Notes under the pieces: model-generated
Database searches by the model: none
Told to the model about the DNA's origin: nothing
Seen by the model: only the letters and a program-made list of their open reading frames with translations
From: Stigmatella erecta
GTDB lineage: Bacteria; Myxococcota; Myxococcia; Myxococcales; Myxococcaceae
NCBI RefSeq assembly: GCF_900111745.1
Contig: NZ_FOIJ01000026.1
Span: forward strand, 1 to 64,000
Length of the DNA: 64,000 nucleotides
Direction of reading: 5' to 3'
Part shown: piece after piece, positions 1 through 7,506 of the stretch
Layout of the letters: every line of letters begins with the position of its first letter
How positions within the stretch are numbered: position 1 is the stretch's first letter
Program-made: the position numbers and the translations under genes

Positions 1-128
1 TCACGCTTCCTACCCGCCAAGACTGACGACTCCTGCCTCAGGCACCCGGCTCAGGCCTGCCCCTTCAGGGGGACGGGGCACGGCGAACACATACGCTGCA
101 CGAGTCGGAGACCATGACGATGCAGTGA

Positions 129-371
129 GAGGCGCAGCTCGCGCTGCGGGCCCGCGATTTGAGGCCCGAGGACGTGGAGCAGGCGGTGCACGAGGTTCCC
201 GGGCCAACGCGAGCCATCCTCTACCGGCTTTTGCGCAAGAACCCAGACGAGTGCTTCCAGACGGGAGCGGAGCTGGAGGCGGCGCTGCGCGAGCGCCTTG
301 CCGAGTTGGGATAGCCCTACGGCGCGAACGAGGCTGCGGAGGAAATGCTCCTGGCCAAAAGCCTGTGTCGA
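129..371 (+). pseudogene. Decayed C-terminal end of a serine/threonine protein kinase
   Basis: Reading the plus strand in the frame of codons at 129, 132 and so on gives a protein tail that looks like the last helices of a myxobacterial Ser/Thr kinase: LYRLLRKNPDECFQTGAEL followed by an EAALRERL helix. The frame is interrupted by TGA at 126-128 and by TAG at 312-314, yet continues past the second stop with PYGANEAAEEMLLAK up to TAG at 372, so both look like nonsense mutations in a formerly longer gene. No kinase catalytic motifs are visible in the window. The longer ORFs overlapping it in other frames have no recognisable sequence. Family assignment rests on the tail only. Confidence 0.5.
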
Positions 372-680
372 TAGGACGTTCTGACAGCTCCTTGCCCGAG
401 GAGGAGGCTGCCAGGAATGGTCCTACCGACCGGTGGACTTCCGGGGCACGGCGAGCCCTTAGCGCTCGTGTGGAGGGCATTTCCACACCCACCGTGCCCG
501 TTGACTCCAACCTTGGCTGAGGAGGTGGGCGCCTTGCCTGCCTGGGAGGCCACGGCGCGCCCACCTGGGCGGGGGCCCTATCCGCAGGGTCTTGGCGGCT
601 GCCCCTGTCGGTGGGTTCTGGCCGCTGCCCTGCCGCGCCCCCGAGCATGAAGCCCTTTGCCGCTGGGGGGCTTCTTGAAA
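372..680. other. Intergenic stretch, no supported gene
   Basis: GC-rich DNA between the kinase remnant and the toxin gene. Short open frames exist on both strands but none has a ribosome binding site or recognisable protein. It probably holds more decayed kinase DNA in its left part and the toxin promoter near its right end; a GGGGGG run at 665-670 is the likely ribosome binding site of the next gene. Confidence 0.3.
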
Positions 681-1994
681 GTGCATCGTGCCGTGGTGCT
701 GGTGCTGCTGGCCTTGGTGACGGGCTGCGCCTCGGGGCGCGTGGTGCGCCTGGAGACGGTCCGGGGCCCTCCACTCGTCTTCAAGCCAAGCAGTGACGAG
801 GCCGAGCCGGTGAAGTTGGAGCGGCGCGAGTTCAAGAAGGCCGTGGCTCGGCTGGAGCGGGAGAGGCGGCCCCCGGCCAACCCACAGGGGGCCGCTCGGC
901 AGCTCTTCGGCGTGGACGCCCGCAGCGGTGCCTACCTCTTCAACCCGCGCACCCATCGTGTGACTCCACTGGAGGGCTCCGCGCTGGCGTCCGAGGCGCC
1001 AGAAGCGGAGGCGGAATTGACGCGGGCCTATCTGCGCTGGTGTGAGCGCACCGGGAGGACGGGCGACTGTCTGCGCCTGCTGGTGGAGAGCCCCGTCGTC
1101 AACGGGGACGGCCGTTTCGCTCTGGCCCTGGCCCTCGCCAAGGGCGCCGTGCTCGACGAGATGATGGAAGCGTTCAAGGACATGGCCGATCCACACGCCA
1201 TGGTGGCGGCGGTTCTCTGGACTTGGACGATGTACATGGTCCTCCTCTCCATTCCCGACGTGACGGTCTCGAAGGGCCTCGCGGCGGCGATGACCGCCAC
1301 ACTCATCTCCTACGTGGGCGTTGACACCTTCTGGGGCCTCGTCGTGGGCTTCAAGCGGCTGATGGACGAGGCGGACCGGGCCGCCTCGTTCAATGAACTG
1401 CGCGAGGCCGGGGAGCGCTACGGGAGGATGATGGGCCGCAACGCGGCGCGTGCGTTCGCCATGCTGGCCACGGTGGCTCTCGGCAACACGGCGACGGGGT
1501 TGGCGGCGAAGTTGCCCACGCTGCCCGGCGCGAGGCAGGCGGCGGCGCAGGCGGAGACGCAGCTAGGAATCAGCCTCGCGGCAGTGGGGGAGGTCGAGAC
1601 GGCCGTCGTGAGTGCCGCGGCCATCACCATCACCCTCGCCCCCCATGCGGTCGCGATGTCAGCCGGAGGTGGCCAAGACAACGATCATGCCTCGGGTGGG
1701 TTGACAAGAGGCGCATCGGATATTCACGTCGACAAGGTGGTCAACAGCAACATGCCGCACGCGGCGGAACGTGCGGTTGAACGGGCTGGTTTCTCAAGCG
1801 TGCAGGATGCCCGCGCGGCCTTGCAGGAGTTCGGCTGGCAGATCGAGAAGTCGGGGCTTCCGCCCGGAACCATTCGAGACACGGCCCACCTGGACCGCGT
1901 CATCGTTCCTGGCTTTGGCCGAGAAGGTGCGGTGGTCTATCAGTTCAGGGATGGTGTATTGAAGCTGAAGACCGTTTTGCAGTGGAGGCCGTAA
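681..1994 (+). CDS. SitA-type lipoprotein polymorphic toxin
   Basis: About 437 residues from GTG 681 (TTG 675 and TTG 657 are alternatives). A lipoprotein signal ends in VTGC and is followed by SGRVVRLETVRGPPL, the kind of start seen in the SitA toxins of Myxococcus. The middle has two hydrophobic segments (around residues 170-220) with Ala-rich helices after them. The last ~95 residues form a separate module beginning HVDKVVNSNMPHAAERAV and ending at Trp-Arg-Pro, with a His-Ala-x-Glu-Arg motif resembling small BECR/DUF4258-like RNase folds. In Myxococcus, SitA lipoproteins are passed to kin by outer-membrane exchange and kill cells lacking the matching immunity gene. The next gene overlaps the stop as TAATG, as expected for toxin-immunity coupling. 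Family call is fairly secure; the toxin activity is inferred. Confidence 0.72.
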   Translation: MHRAVVLVLLALVTGCASGRVVRLETVRGPPLVFKPSSDEAEPVKLERREFKKAVARLERERRPPANPQGAARQLFGVDARSGAYLFNPRTHRVTPLEGSALASEAPEAEAELTRAYLRWCERTGRTGDCLRLLVESPVVNGDGRFALALALAKGAVLDEMMEAFKDMADPHAMVAAVLWTWTMYMVLLSIPDVTVSKGLAAAMTATLISYVGVDTFWGLVVGFKRLMDEADRAASFNELREAGERYGRMMGRNAARAFAMLATVALGNTATGLAAKLPTLPGARQAAAQAETQLGISLAAVGEVETAVVSAAAITITLAPHAVAMSAGGGQDNDHASGGLTRGASDIHVDKVVNSNMPHAAERAVERAGFSSVQDARAALQEFGWQIEKSGLPPGTIRDTAHLDRVIVPGFGREGAVVYQFRDGVLKLKTVLQWRP

Positions 1995-2218
1995 TGGGGC
2001 AGATGGATTCCAAGAAGAAGCTCGGGCGCTTCGAGCTGCGAGTCTCCAAAGACGATCAGGACGTGGCCTATTTGCGTCTCCCAAGTCACCCCGGTGAAAC
2101 CTGCAAGATGTCGAAGTCGCTCAGGCTGACCGAACTCATGGGCTCCTACACGGGCCCTGATGTGGTGCTCGACTTCGACCAGGATGGAGTCTTGGTCGGA
2201 ATCGAGATCCTGGCGTGA
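1994..2218 (+). CDS. Putative SitI-type immunity protein, DUF2283-like
   Basis: 74 residues starting at the ATG that overlaps the toxin stop codon (TAATG). A GTG at 1982 in the same frame is possible but the overlapping ATG is preferred. The body (VAYLRLPS, then GPDVVLDFDQDGVLVGIEIL) has the pattern of the DUF2283 family: a short beta-rich protein with an Asp-rich turn before a hydrophobic strand. No signal peptide, so it should act in the cytoplasm. Position, size and translational coupling point to an immunity role against the upstream toxin; this is inference from context. Confidence 0.65.
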   Translation: MGQMDSKKKLGRFELRVSKDDQDVAYLRLPSHPGETCKMSKSLRLTELMGSYTGPDVVLDFDQDGVLVGIEILA

Positions 2219-2299
2219 TGCCCTGCCGCTTGTCAGCGTGTCCGCGCTCGCCCATCTCTCTGGGGAGGGACCGAGACGCCTACATCGCGCGGTCCCAGG

Positions 2300-2870
2300 C
2301 TCAGGCGACAGGGTTGGTTGCCAAGGAGATTTTGGGCGTATGCGTATAGGCGAGATAGAGGCCATGTGGAGGGTGGGGGCTGGAGCGGAGGTGCCGAAGA
2401 GGGCGGCGGACAGGGGCCCCGACTGAGCAGTGAGCCCGGGCGAAAGAGAGGCCGTGCAGTCCCTTGAGGTACACGCCTGCCCAGGCCGCCGTTGCATGGG
2501 GTGCGCGGAGCGGTAGGGGGCTTGGGCCTGTTGGCAGCGTTGAGCACCTCAACACCACGCCCGCTGGGGTGGCCCCTGCGCCGGGGCCAGCTTCGCAGGC
2601 CGCGAGGGCAGCCCCAGGTGCTCCACCCACTGGGAGCCGTCAGATACGCCAGGACCCTCAGCCTGACTCCACGCCTGCCGCACGCGAACACGTCGAGCGC
2701 GAAGCTCCTGCGCAGCAGCCCGGCCCAATCCAGTCGAGCCGTGCAGGAAAGGTGATGCGATGACGCCCTGAAATTCGGTTTGCCGTCCAGCGGGTGCCCT
2801 TTGGTCGCCCGAAACGCGGGCAACAGGAGGGCAAGGGCCCCGCGAGCTCGCGGATGGCGCTGGTGCGCAC
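2300..2870 (-). mobile_element. IS91-like element remnant, transposase C-terminal end and 3' flank
   Basis: On the minus strand, 2870 down to about 2480 encodes, with frame changes, a protein resembling the C-terminal part of IS91-family (Y2) transposases: RLDWAGLLRRSFALDVFAC, then VLAYLTAP and a downstream GLPSRP-like stretch visible only after a frame change. No intact ORF remains. The noncoding part (about 2300-2470) is a dispersed repeat also present near 7.0-7.2 kb and, more degraded, at 13.1-13.3 and 20.9-21.1 kb; shared blocks include GGCGTGTACC-like and GAGGCCATGTGGAGGGTG. Orientation is the same in all copies. Exact termini could not be located. Confidence 0.6.
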
Positions 2871-2892
2871 GCTCGAACTGGGCTGTTAGCCT

Positions 2893-3477
2893 TTGCGACA
2901 CTCCGCTATTCTCATTGCCAAGGAGACTTTCAATGACCTCGTCGATGTAATCGACGAAGGCCTCGATCCGAAAAAGATGCTGCGGTCCGCGAAGGGGCGC
3001 GCCGATCGCAGTCCTCGCCTCGATCAATGCCTCGACGTGAACCGCTTCAACCTCCGTGAGGCTTGGAAGATCGGGACCTTGCTGCTGCCGCCGGAGGAAG
3101 CTCCCCTCTCTCGGCACCTGCGCGTCGAGCTGGTGGCCGTACACCCCCAGGCAACGCTTCCCATCGGGCGGAAATTCGGCCCCAAGTCGCTCGGGCGGCA
3201 TCTTCTCGAGAACATCGACAGCGTCGACTACAAGGAGCAGCGAATCTACACCAGGCTGGAGCGGTTCGGTGCGGGGGCCGCGCTCGACCCGTCGAGCTTT
3301 GGGCACGAAGCGCAGGAAGAGGCGGGCTGCATCGTCTTTCTGGCGACGATTCCGGAACGGAAGGAGTACCACGCGGACCTCACGCTGTTCTTTCACCCCT
3401 CGTGGCTCGAGAAACCGAAACGCCCCTCTGGGTGGTACGTAAAGAATTTTGGATGCAACGGTAGTTGTGGCTCCTGA
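2893..3477 (+). CDS. Hypothetical protein, possibly 5'-truncated
   Basis: 194 residues if started at TTG 2893, six bases after an in-frame TAG. The 5' end abuts the IS91-like remnant, so the original start may be lost; an internal ATG at 2976 is another choice. The protein is not recognised. It has mixed charge, no signal peptide or membrane segment, and a C-terminal half with regular alpha/beta character (GCIVFLATIPERKEYHADL). The last codons overlap a tRNA-like sequence. Codon usage fits a real gene; function cannot be stated. Confidence 0.5.
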   Translation: MRHSAILIAKETFNDLVDVIDEGLDPKKMLRSAKGRADRSPRLDQCLDVNRFNLREAWKIGTLLLPPEEAPLSRHLRVELVAVHPQATLPIGRKFGPKSLGRHLLENIDSVDYKEQRIYTRLERFGAGAALDPSSFGHEAQEEAGCIVFLATIPERKEYHADLTLFFHPSWLEKPKRPSGWYVKNFGCNGSCGS

Positions 3478-3478
3478 A

Positions 3479-3495
3479 GCGGGTTCGAAACCCGT
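3479..3495 (+). other. tRNA T-arm-like hairpin, possible tRNA 3' fragment
   Basis: GCGGG, loop TTCGAAA, CCCGT: a 5-bp stem (one G-T pair) with a 7-base loop, the geometry of a tRNA T arm. Upstream GCAACGGTAGTTG resembles a D arm, but the anticodon arm and a 5' acceptor strand cannot be paired. It may be the relic of a tRNA used as an attachment site, or chance. Confidence 0.25.
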
Positions 3496-3953
3496 CGCGG
3501 CTATTTCAAGAAGCCCAGCAACCTCAAGGGGTTGCAGGTGGATCGCGAATTTTCTGCATCATTTCTCACCGCGCCGGCTCACTCTGTTCGTCACCCGCGA
3601 GTGAAAGGCCCACCGCACCCTCTCGCTCTCCACGGATTTCAATAGCCTAAAAGGAGTTTGACCATGAAGCAGTCGAAACTGATGAAGTTGATGGCATTGT
3701 GCGCTTCGGTGCTCTTCGGTGCCATCTTTGGATTTGCCTCGGATGCGCATGCGGACATTCAGAATGATCCGAACGCCATCTACAAGATTGTGAATGTCAA
3801 CAGCGGAAAGGTCCTGGACGTCGTGCGTAACTCCACGGAGGCAAGCTACAGGCTTCATCAATGGGAGTATCTGGGCTTGCCGAGCCAGCACTGGAGGCTT
3901 TGGGCAATCGGCAATAACTACTATTATATCACGAATCAAAACAGCGGCATGGC

Positions 3954-3962
3954 GCTTGAACC
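3954..3962 (+). repeat. Target site duplication, left copy
   Basis: GCTTGAACC immediately left of the insertion sequence, repeated exactly at 5220-5228 on the right side. Nine bases fits the IS4 family range. Confidence 0.9.
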
Positions 3963-5219
3963 CTGAGGCATCCCCTCATAAAAGTCCGAAGCACTCGCGG
4001 AAGACGGGGTGCTCGCAGACGAGCTGAGCGAAACGCTCCACCAGAGGGCGCAGGCGGTGCTCTGGCATGTTGGGGATGGCCTGGTAATACATGCAGCCCT
4101 GGCGGAAGAGCGAGTAGGTGCGACGCTTGACGGTGTTGGCCTTGAGGTAACGCTCCATGCCCAGGCTTTCGCCTGCGGCGCCCAGCAGCGTCAGCAGCGC
4201 ACAGGCCAAGGCACTGAGCAGTAGCAGTCTGTCTCTGCGCTCCGGCTCGGCAATACGGACCCAAGACAAGCCCATGCCGAACCTCAAGTCCTTGAGGTCT
4301 CGGAATCCCTCTTCGATAGAGAAGCGGCGGCTGTAGAGTGTCACCACTTCGGCGGCCGAGGCCTGCTCCAGGCTGGTGGCCAGACACCACGGCTCCTTCA
4401 TTCCCTTCTTCTTCACGCACACCACCGCGCCTACCTGCGTCCTGTCTGCGGTGACCCGCGCTTGGGACAGTTTGCGCAGGCGGCCTGCCTTGGGTACCCA
4501 CTCTGCCGCCGTGCGGCGCTCCCCCTGCGCATCCGTGACGGTGATGCACTGGCGGAAGCGAATCACGTAGTCAAAGCCCACCTGCTGCAGCAGGGCGTAG
4601 AGTTTCTGGTCGGCGAAGCCACGGTCGGCCAGCACTGTCACCTTCACCTCGGCAGGGATGAGCTCCCGCAGCCGGAGCACCACCGCATCCTCCACCTCGT
4701 TGCGCAGGCCTTTGAGGGCCGACTTCTGCACCGTCATCCACACCAAGGGCGTGGGCCGTCCATGCTTCGTTATCAGCGAAGCCACCAGGGTGGTTTGGTC
4801 GTCTGGCTCGAAGTCGGTCCAGTCCAGCGCTACCAGCGCCTCGGTGCGTTGCCCCAGCACGTACGGCACCCACAGGGCCAACAGCTTCCACACCACGATG
4901 CCCGTGTTGGACAGCAGTCGGTCTACCTGCTTCACCCCGTGCTTGCCCTGCGTACCTCGTGCCAGGGCTACCGCTTGGCCGATGGCGTACACCGACAAAC
5001 TGGCCGCGTGGATGACGCCCAGCGTGGCCAACGACAGCGACAGCACGCGCTTGGCATGAAGATCCTCACCGAAGAGGCTCGCGAGGAAGGTATGAACCTG
5101 GTGCTCATGGATGGCCGAAGAACTCACCGGCCAAGTAGTATGCGCGATAGCCTACCCATCGCATCAAGCGAGCCATTCGACGCTTGCCTGCTCGACCGCA
5201 AGATGAGGGGATGCCTCAG
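3963..5219 (-). mobile_element. Complete IS4-family insertion sequence, 1257 bp
   Basis: Bounded by perfect 17-bp inverted repeats: CTGAGGCATCCCCTCAT at 3963-3979 and its reverse complement at 5203-5219. Flanked by a 9-bp direct duplication (3954-3962, 5220-5228). Carries a single transposase gene on the minus strand that fills almost the whole element, its stop codon lying inside the left inverted repeat. Intact ends, intact transposase and an undamaged target duplication indicate a recent insertion. Confidence 0.92.
3976..5127 (-). CDS. IS4-family DDE transposase
   Basis: 383 residues, full length for the family. The catalytic motifs are visible: first Asp in ALDWTDFE, second Asp in VLADRGFADQKLY, and the IS4 signature Y-(2)-R-(3)-E-(6)-K in YSRRFSIEEGFRDLKD. 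The enzyme cuts and pastes the surrounding 1257-bp element using the 17-bp inverted repeats. No frameshift, so it is probably active. The long plus-strand ORF opposite it is antisense, joined at its right end to the interrupted lectin. Confidence 0.93.
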   Translation of the reverse strand: MSSSAIHEHQVHTFLASLFGEDLHAKRVLSLSLATLGVIHAASLSVYAIGQAVALARGTQGKHGVKQVDRLLSNTGIVVWKLLALWVPYVLGQRTEALVALDWTDFEPDDQTTLVASLITKHGRPTPLVWMTVQKSALKGLRNEVEDAVVLRLRELIPAEVKVTVLADRGFADQKLYALLQQVGFDYVIRFRQCITVTDAQGERRTAAEWVPKAGRLRKLSQARVTADRTQVGAVVCVKKKGMKEPWCLATSLEQASAAEVVTLYSRRFSIEEGFRDLKDLRFGMGLSWVRIAEPERRDRLLLLSALACALLTLLGAAGESLGMERYLKANTVKRRTYSLFRQGCMYYQAIPNMPEHRLRPLVERFAQLVCEHPVFRECFGLL

Positions 5220-5228
5220 GCTTGAACC
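5203..5228. repeat. Right inverted repeat of the IS4 element plus right target duplication
   Basis: ATGAGGGGATGCCTCAG (5203-5219) is the exact reverse complement of the left end, followed by GCTTGAACC (5220-5228), the second copy of the target duplication. Confidence 0.9.
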
Positions 5229-5465
5229 AGCAGCACGCAACAATGGCGCGAAGATCTGGCAGTGGCCTCTCGCCTTCTCGATCCAGCAACAGTGGTACAT
5301 CGGATTCGCCCCCAACACCAACACACCGTCCTATATCATCAGGAATAATCTCACCTTCAGATATATCGATGTCGAATTCAACGGGACGGGCAATGGTGAG
5401 TATATCCATCAATGGGAGTTCGTCCCGGGAGTTCAAAGCCAGTTGTGGAGGTTCGAGCGGGTCAA

Positions 5466-6233
5466 CTAGCGCCAGATACCGGCGCCGATGCCCCATCCGA
5501 AGTAGAGGCGGGAAAAGTCGATGAAGCCGTTGATGCGCCACGAGGCCTCGGGCGACGTCAGGCCGGAAACGGACCAGCGGAACAGGCGCACCTCCCCCTC
5601 GGCAGTGCCATGCAAGCGAGGCCGGAAGGAGTCGAAGCGGCTAGGCTTGAGGTAACTGCCGGCGCGCACTTGGAGCCGGTTCTCGAAGGGCTCGATCTCG
5701 GCGCCGATGCGGGGCGAGACCACGACATGGCGCCTCGAGCGCTCGATCTGCTGCGCCAGAAAGGACTCGAATCCGATGGCATTCGACACCGCGCCACTGA
5801 TGAGCACCGAGCCGGTCAGCAGCAGCTTCGCACGGCGCAGGGCCACGGAGCGCTCGGCACGGCCGGGGCTCCACGCGATCTGGAGCGGGCGGGCGCCGAA
5901 CTGGTAGGCAAAGCCCGCCTCGATCTCCCAGGGGAGCTTGAGGGAGGAGGGAAGATAGAAGTCGGCGACCTTCACGTTGCCCGCAGCGTCGGCGATGGTC
6001 GGGCCGTTGGGCTTGAGCTGACCCTGGACGGGGGCCCGGAGCGACAGGGCCGCACGCAGCGGCAGGTCCAGCGGGGCCCAGAGGACACCGGCCTCGGCGT
6101 TGAAACCGATCTCGCGGCGCCCGTTTTCCATGACGTTTCGCGGGGTTGGCGCGCGCTGGGCTGTCACCACTCTGACGGTTGTGGTCCCGCTCGCCCTAAG
6201 GAAATACTCGTCCATGACCTTGCGCATCATCAT
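5466..6233 (-). pseudogene. N-terminally truncated outer-membrane beta-barrel protein (FadL-like)
   Basis: The frame covers about 255 codons, but the first ~30 have no signal peptide and look unrelated. From about 6130 leftward the protein has barrel-strand patterns: EIGFNAEAGVLWAPLDLPLR, then LKLPWEIEAGFAYQFG, ending in FSRLYFGWGIGAGIWR with an aromatic-rich terminal strand. This matches the C-terminal part of a myxobacterial family of FadL/OmpP1-like proteins that are normally larger, with an export signal. The 5' side is replaced by a divergent response-regulator gene that overlaps the frame by 20 bases. Its TAG overlaps the TAG of the lectin gene on the other strand. Likely a dead fragment. 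Confidence 0.5.
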
Positions 6234-6870
6234 CGCCGACGATCATCCGGTGGCCCGGCTTGGTACCAGGGCTGTTATCGAAGCCAGCGGTATCGGCACC
6301 GTGGTCGGAGAGGCCAGCAGCGTCCAGGCCCTGTTGCAACTGCTGGCCAGCCAGCCCTGCGACGTGCTGGTCACCGACTATTCCTTGCCCAGTTCCTCGC
6401 AGCCCGACGGCTTCGCGCAGCCCGACGGCTTCGCGATGATTAGCATGATCCACCGCTACTATCCCAAGCTGCCGATGCTGGTGCTCATGGCCACCACCAA
6501 CGACGCGCGCCTGCTCACGGTGAGAACCGCCGGGGGGCTCGGCCTGGTTGACAAGGGCTTGTCGATAGATGAACTGCCGACAGCGATCCAGACTGTGTAC
6601 CGCGGCCAGCCCTATCTCAGCCGCACGGAGCAAGAACACGTCGCTGCGGTCGGCAGCGAGCACATCCGCGAGGGCGAGAGCCACCCGCTGTCGGCGCGCG
6701 AAGTGGAAGTGCTGCGCCTGCTCGGCACCGGCATGACGGTCAAACAGATCGCCCTACATTTGCATAGGAGCACGTCAACCATCGACCGGCAGAAACACGA
6801 TGCGATGCAGAAGCTGGGCTTGAATAGCGACGCGGAACTGTTTCATTACCTGAGCGCCAACAAGCTCTGA
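6214..6870 (+). CDS. NarL/LuxR-family response regulator
   Basis: 218 residues from ATG 6214 (AAGGAA about 10 bases upstream). An N-terminal receiver domain has the acidic pair IADDHP, the phospho-acceptor Asp in LVTDYSLP and the Lys in VDKGLS. A LuxR-type helix-turn-helix sits at the end: LSAREVEVLRLLGTGMTVKQ, then HLHRSTSTIDRQK. No sensor kinase is adjacent, so it is an orphan here. The sequence style resembles beta/gammaproteobacterial RcsB-like regulators rather than its neighbours. An exact 18-bp tandem duplication (6400-6435) repeats QPDGFA just after the phospho-acceptor loop. It probably arrived by transfer. Confidence 0.85.
   Translation: MTLRIIIADDHPVARLGTRAVIEASGIGTVVGEASSVQALLQLLASQPCDVLVTDYSLPSSSQPDGFAQPDGFAMISMIHRYYPKLPMLVLMATTNDARLLTVRTAGGLGLVDKGLSIDELPTAIQTVYRGQPYLSRTEQEHVAAVGSEHIREGESHPLSAREVEVLRLLGTGMTVKQIALHLHRSTSTIDRQKHDAMQKLGLNSDAELFHYLSANKL
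6400..6435 (+). repeat. 18-bp exact tandem duplication inside the receiver domain
   Basis: CAGCCCGACGGCTTCGCG occurs twice in direct succession (6400-6417 and 6418-6435), adding one in-frame QPDGFA copy to the loop after the phosphorylated Asp. Confidence 0.9.
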
Positions 6871-6989
6871 AAAAGCGTGCGACGTATACGAAGGACAGGA
6901 GCCCTGTTGGAGGAGCGGGCGGCAGCAAAACGAGAGGTGAGGTCCGCTGACAGCTCCGTCATGAGCCGCAGGCTGGGCAGGCGCAAAAG

Positions 6990-7250
6990 CACTTCATCAC
7001 CAGCGGACGCCTGCGTATAGGCGGAATAGAGGCCATGTGGAGGGTGAGGGCTGGAGCGGAGGTGCCCAGGAGGGCCGCTGATGGGGGCCGCCCGAGCCGT
7101 GAGCCAAGCGTGAGGAGAAGCCGCGCAGCCTGGAGTACACGCCGGCCCTGGCCACCCTACCCTTCTCGCGCAACGGCACCTTGCCCTGCCATTCTCTGTG
7201 GCAACGCTGCTACTGAAGGTGTTGGTGCCCACCAGCTCCATGGCCGATAG
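6990..7250 (-). mobile_element. IS91-like element remnant (dispersed repeat copy)
   Basis: Closely matches the block near 2.3-2.47 kb: TGCGTATAGGCG, GAGGCCATGTGGAGGGTG and GGCTGGAGCGGAGGTGCC occur in the same order, followed by a block with GAGTACACGCCGG. It is noncoding in every frame on close reading; short ORFs over it are chance. The rest of 6871-7506 shows no supported gene and probably holds the amidohydrolase promoter at its right end. Confidence 0.55.
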
Positions 7251-7506
7251 CGGGCTGCTGACCTGACACGGCAGACGTCAGCCACGTCCAGCGAAGTGCT
7301 CAGCGCGTCAATACCTGTTGACGTTCCCGCTCCTGCGACACGGTGTGGCACTCTGAAGACCTACCGCAGCCCAGAGTGCAATGGCACTGTTTGCTTTGTC
7401 AGGGGCACCTGGCGCTTGGGTCGTCCGACAAATCAGTTTTCAGAGCGGGATGCGGGCATGGCTTTCACTCTGGCCGCACCTCCTGAAATCAGCTTGGGAG
7501 AGAAAA

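Larger units (their letters stand above)
3664..5469 (+). pseudogene. Ricin-type beta-trefoil lectin gene split by an IS4-family element
   Basis: Starts at ATG 3664 (AAGGAG about 8 bases upstream) with a signal peptide ending DAHA. The exported part has the QxW-like repeats of ricin-B/RICIN domains: LHQWEYLGLPSQHWRLW in the left half and IHQWEFVPG plus QLWRF in the right half. The insertion lies at 3963-5219 between duplicated GCTTGAACC copies. Joining base 3962 to base 5229 restores one open frame of 179 codons ending at TAG 5467-5469, with no other lesion. As it stands, the left part runs into a TGA just inside the element, leaving about 100 residues. The lectin would have been a secreted carbohydrate-binding protein. 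Confidence 0.85.

Noticed and set aside
2233-3396. 387-codon minus-strand frame
   Set aside because: Its right half is antisense to the hypothetical gene at 2893 and its left half is decayed IS91-like DNA.
4462-5469. 335-codon plus-strand frame
   Set aside because: Antisense to the IS4 transposase; only its last ~80 codons are real, being the second half of the split lectin.
3664-5469. The two lectin parts as independent genes
   Set aside because: The second half has no start signal and its frame joins the first half exactly when the insertion and one target copy are removed.
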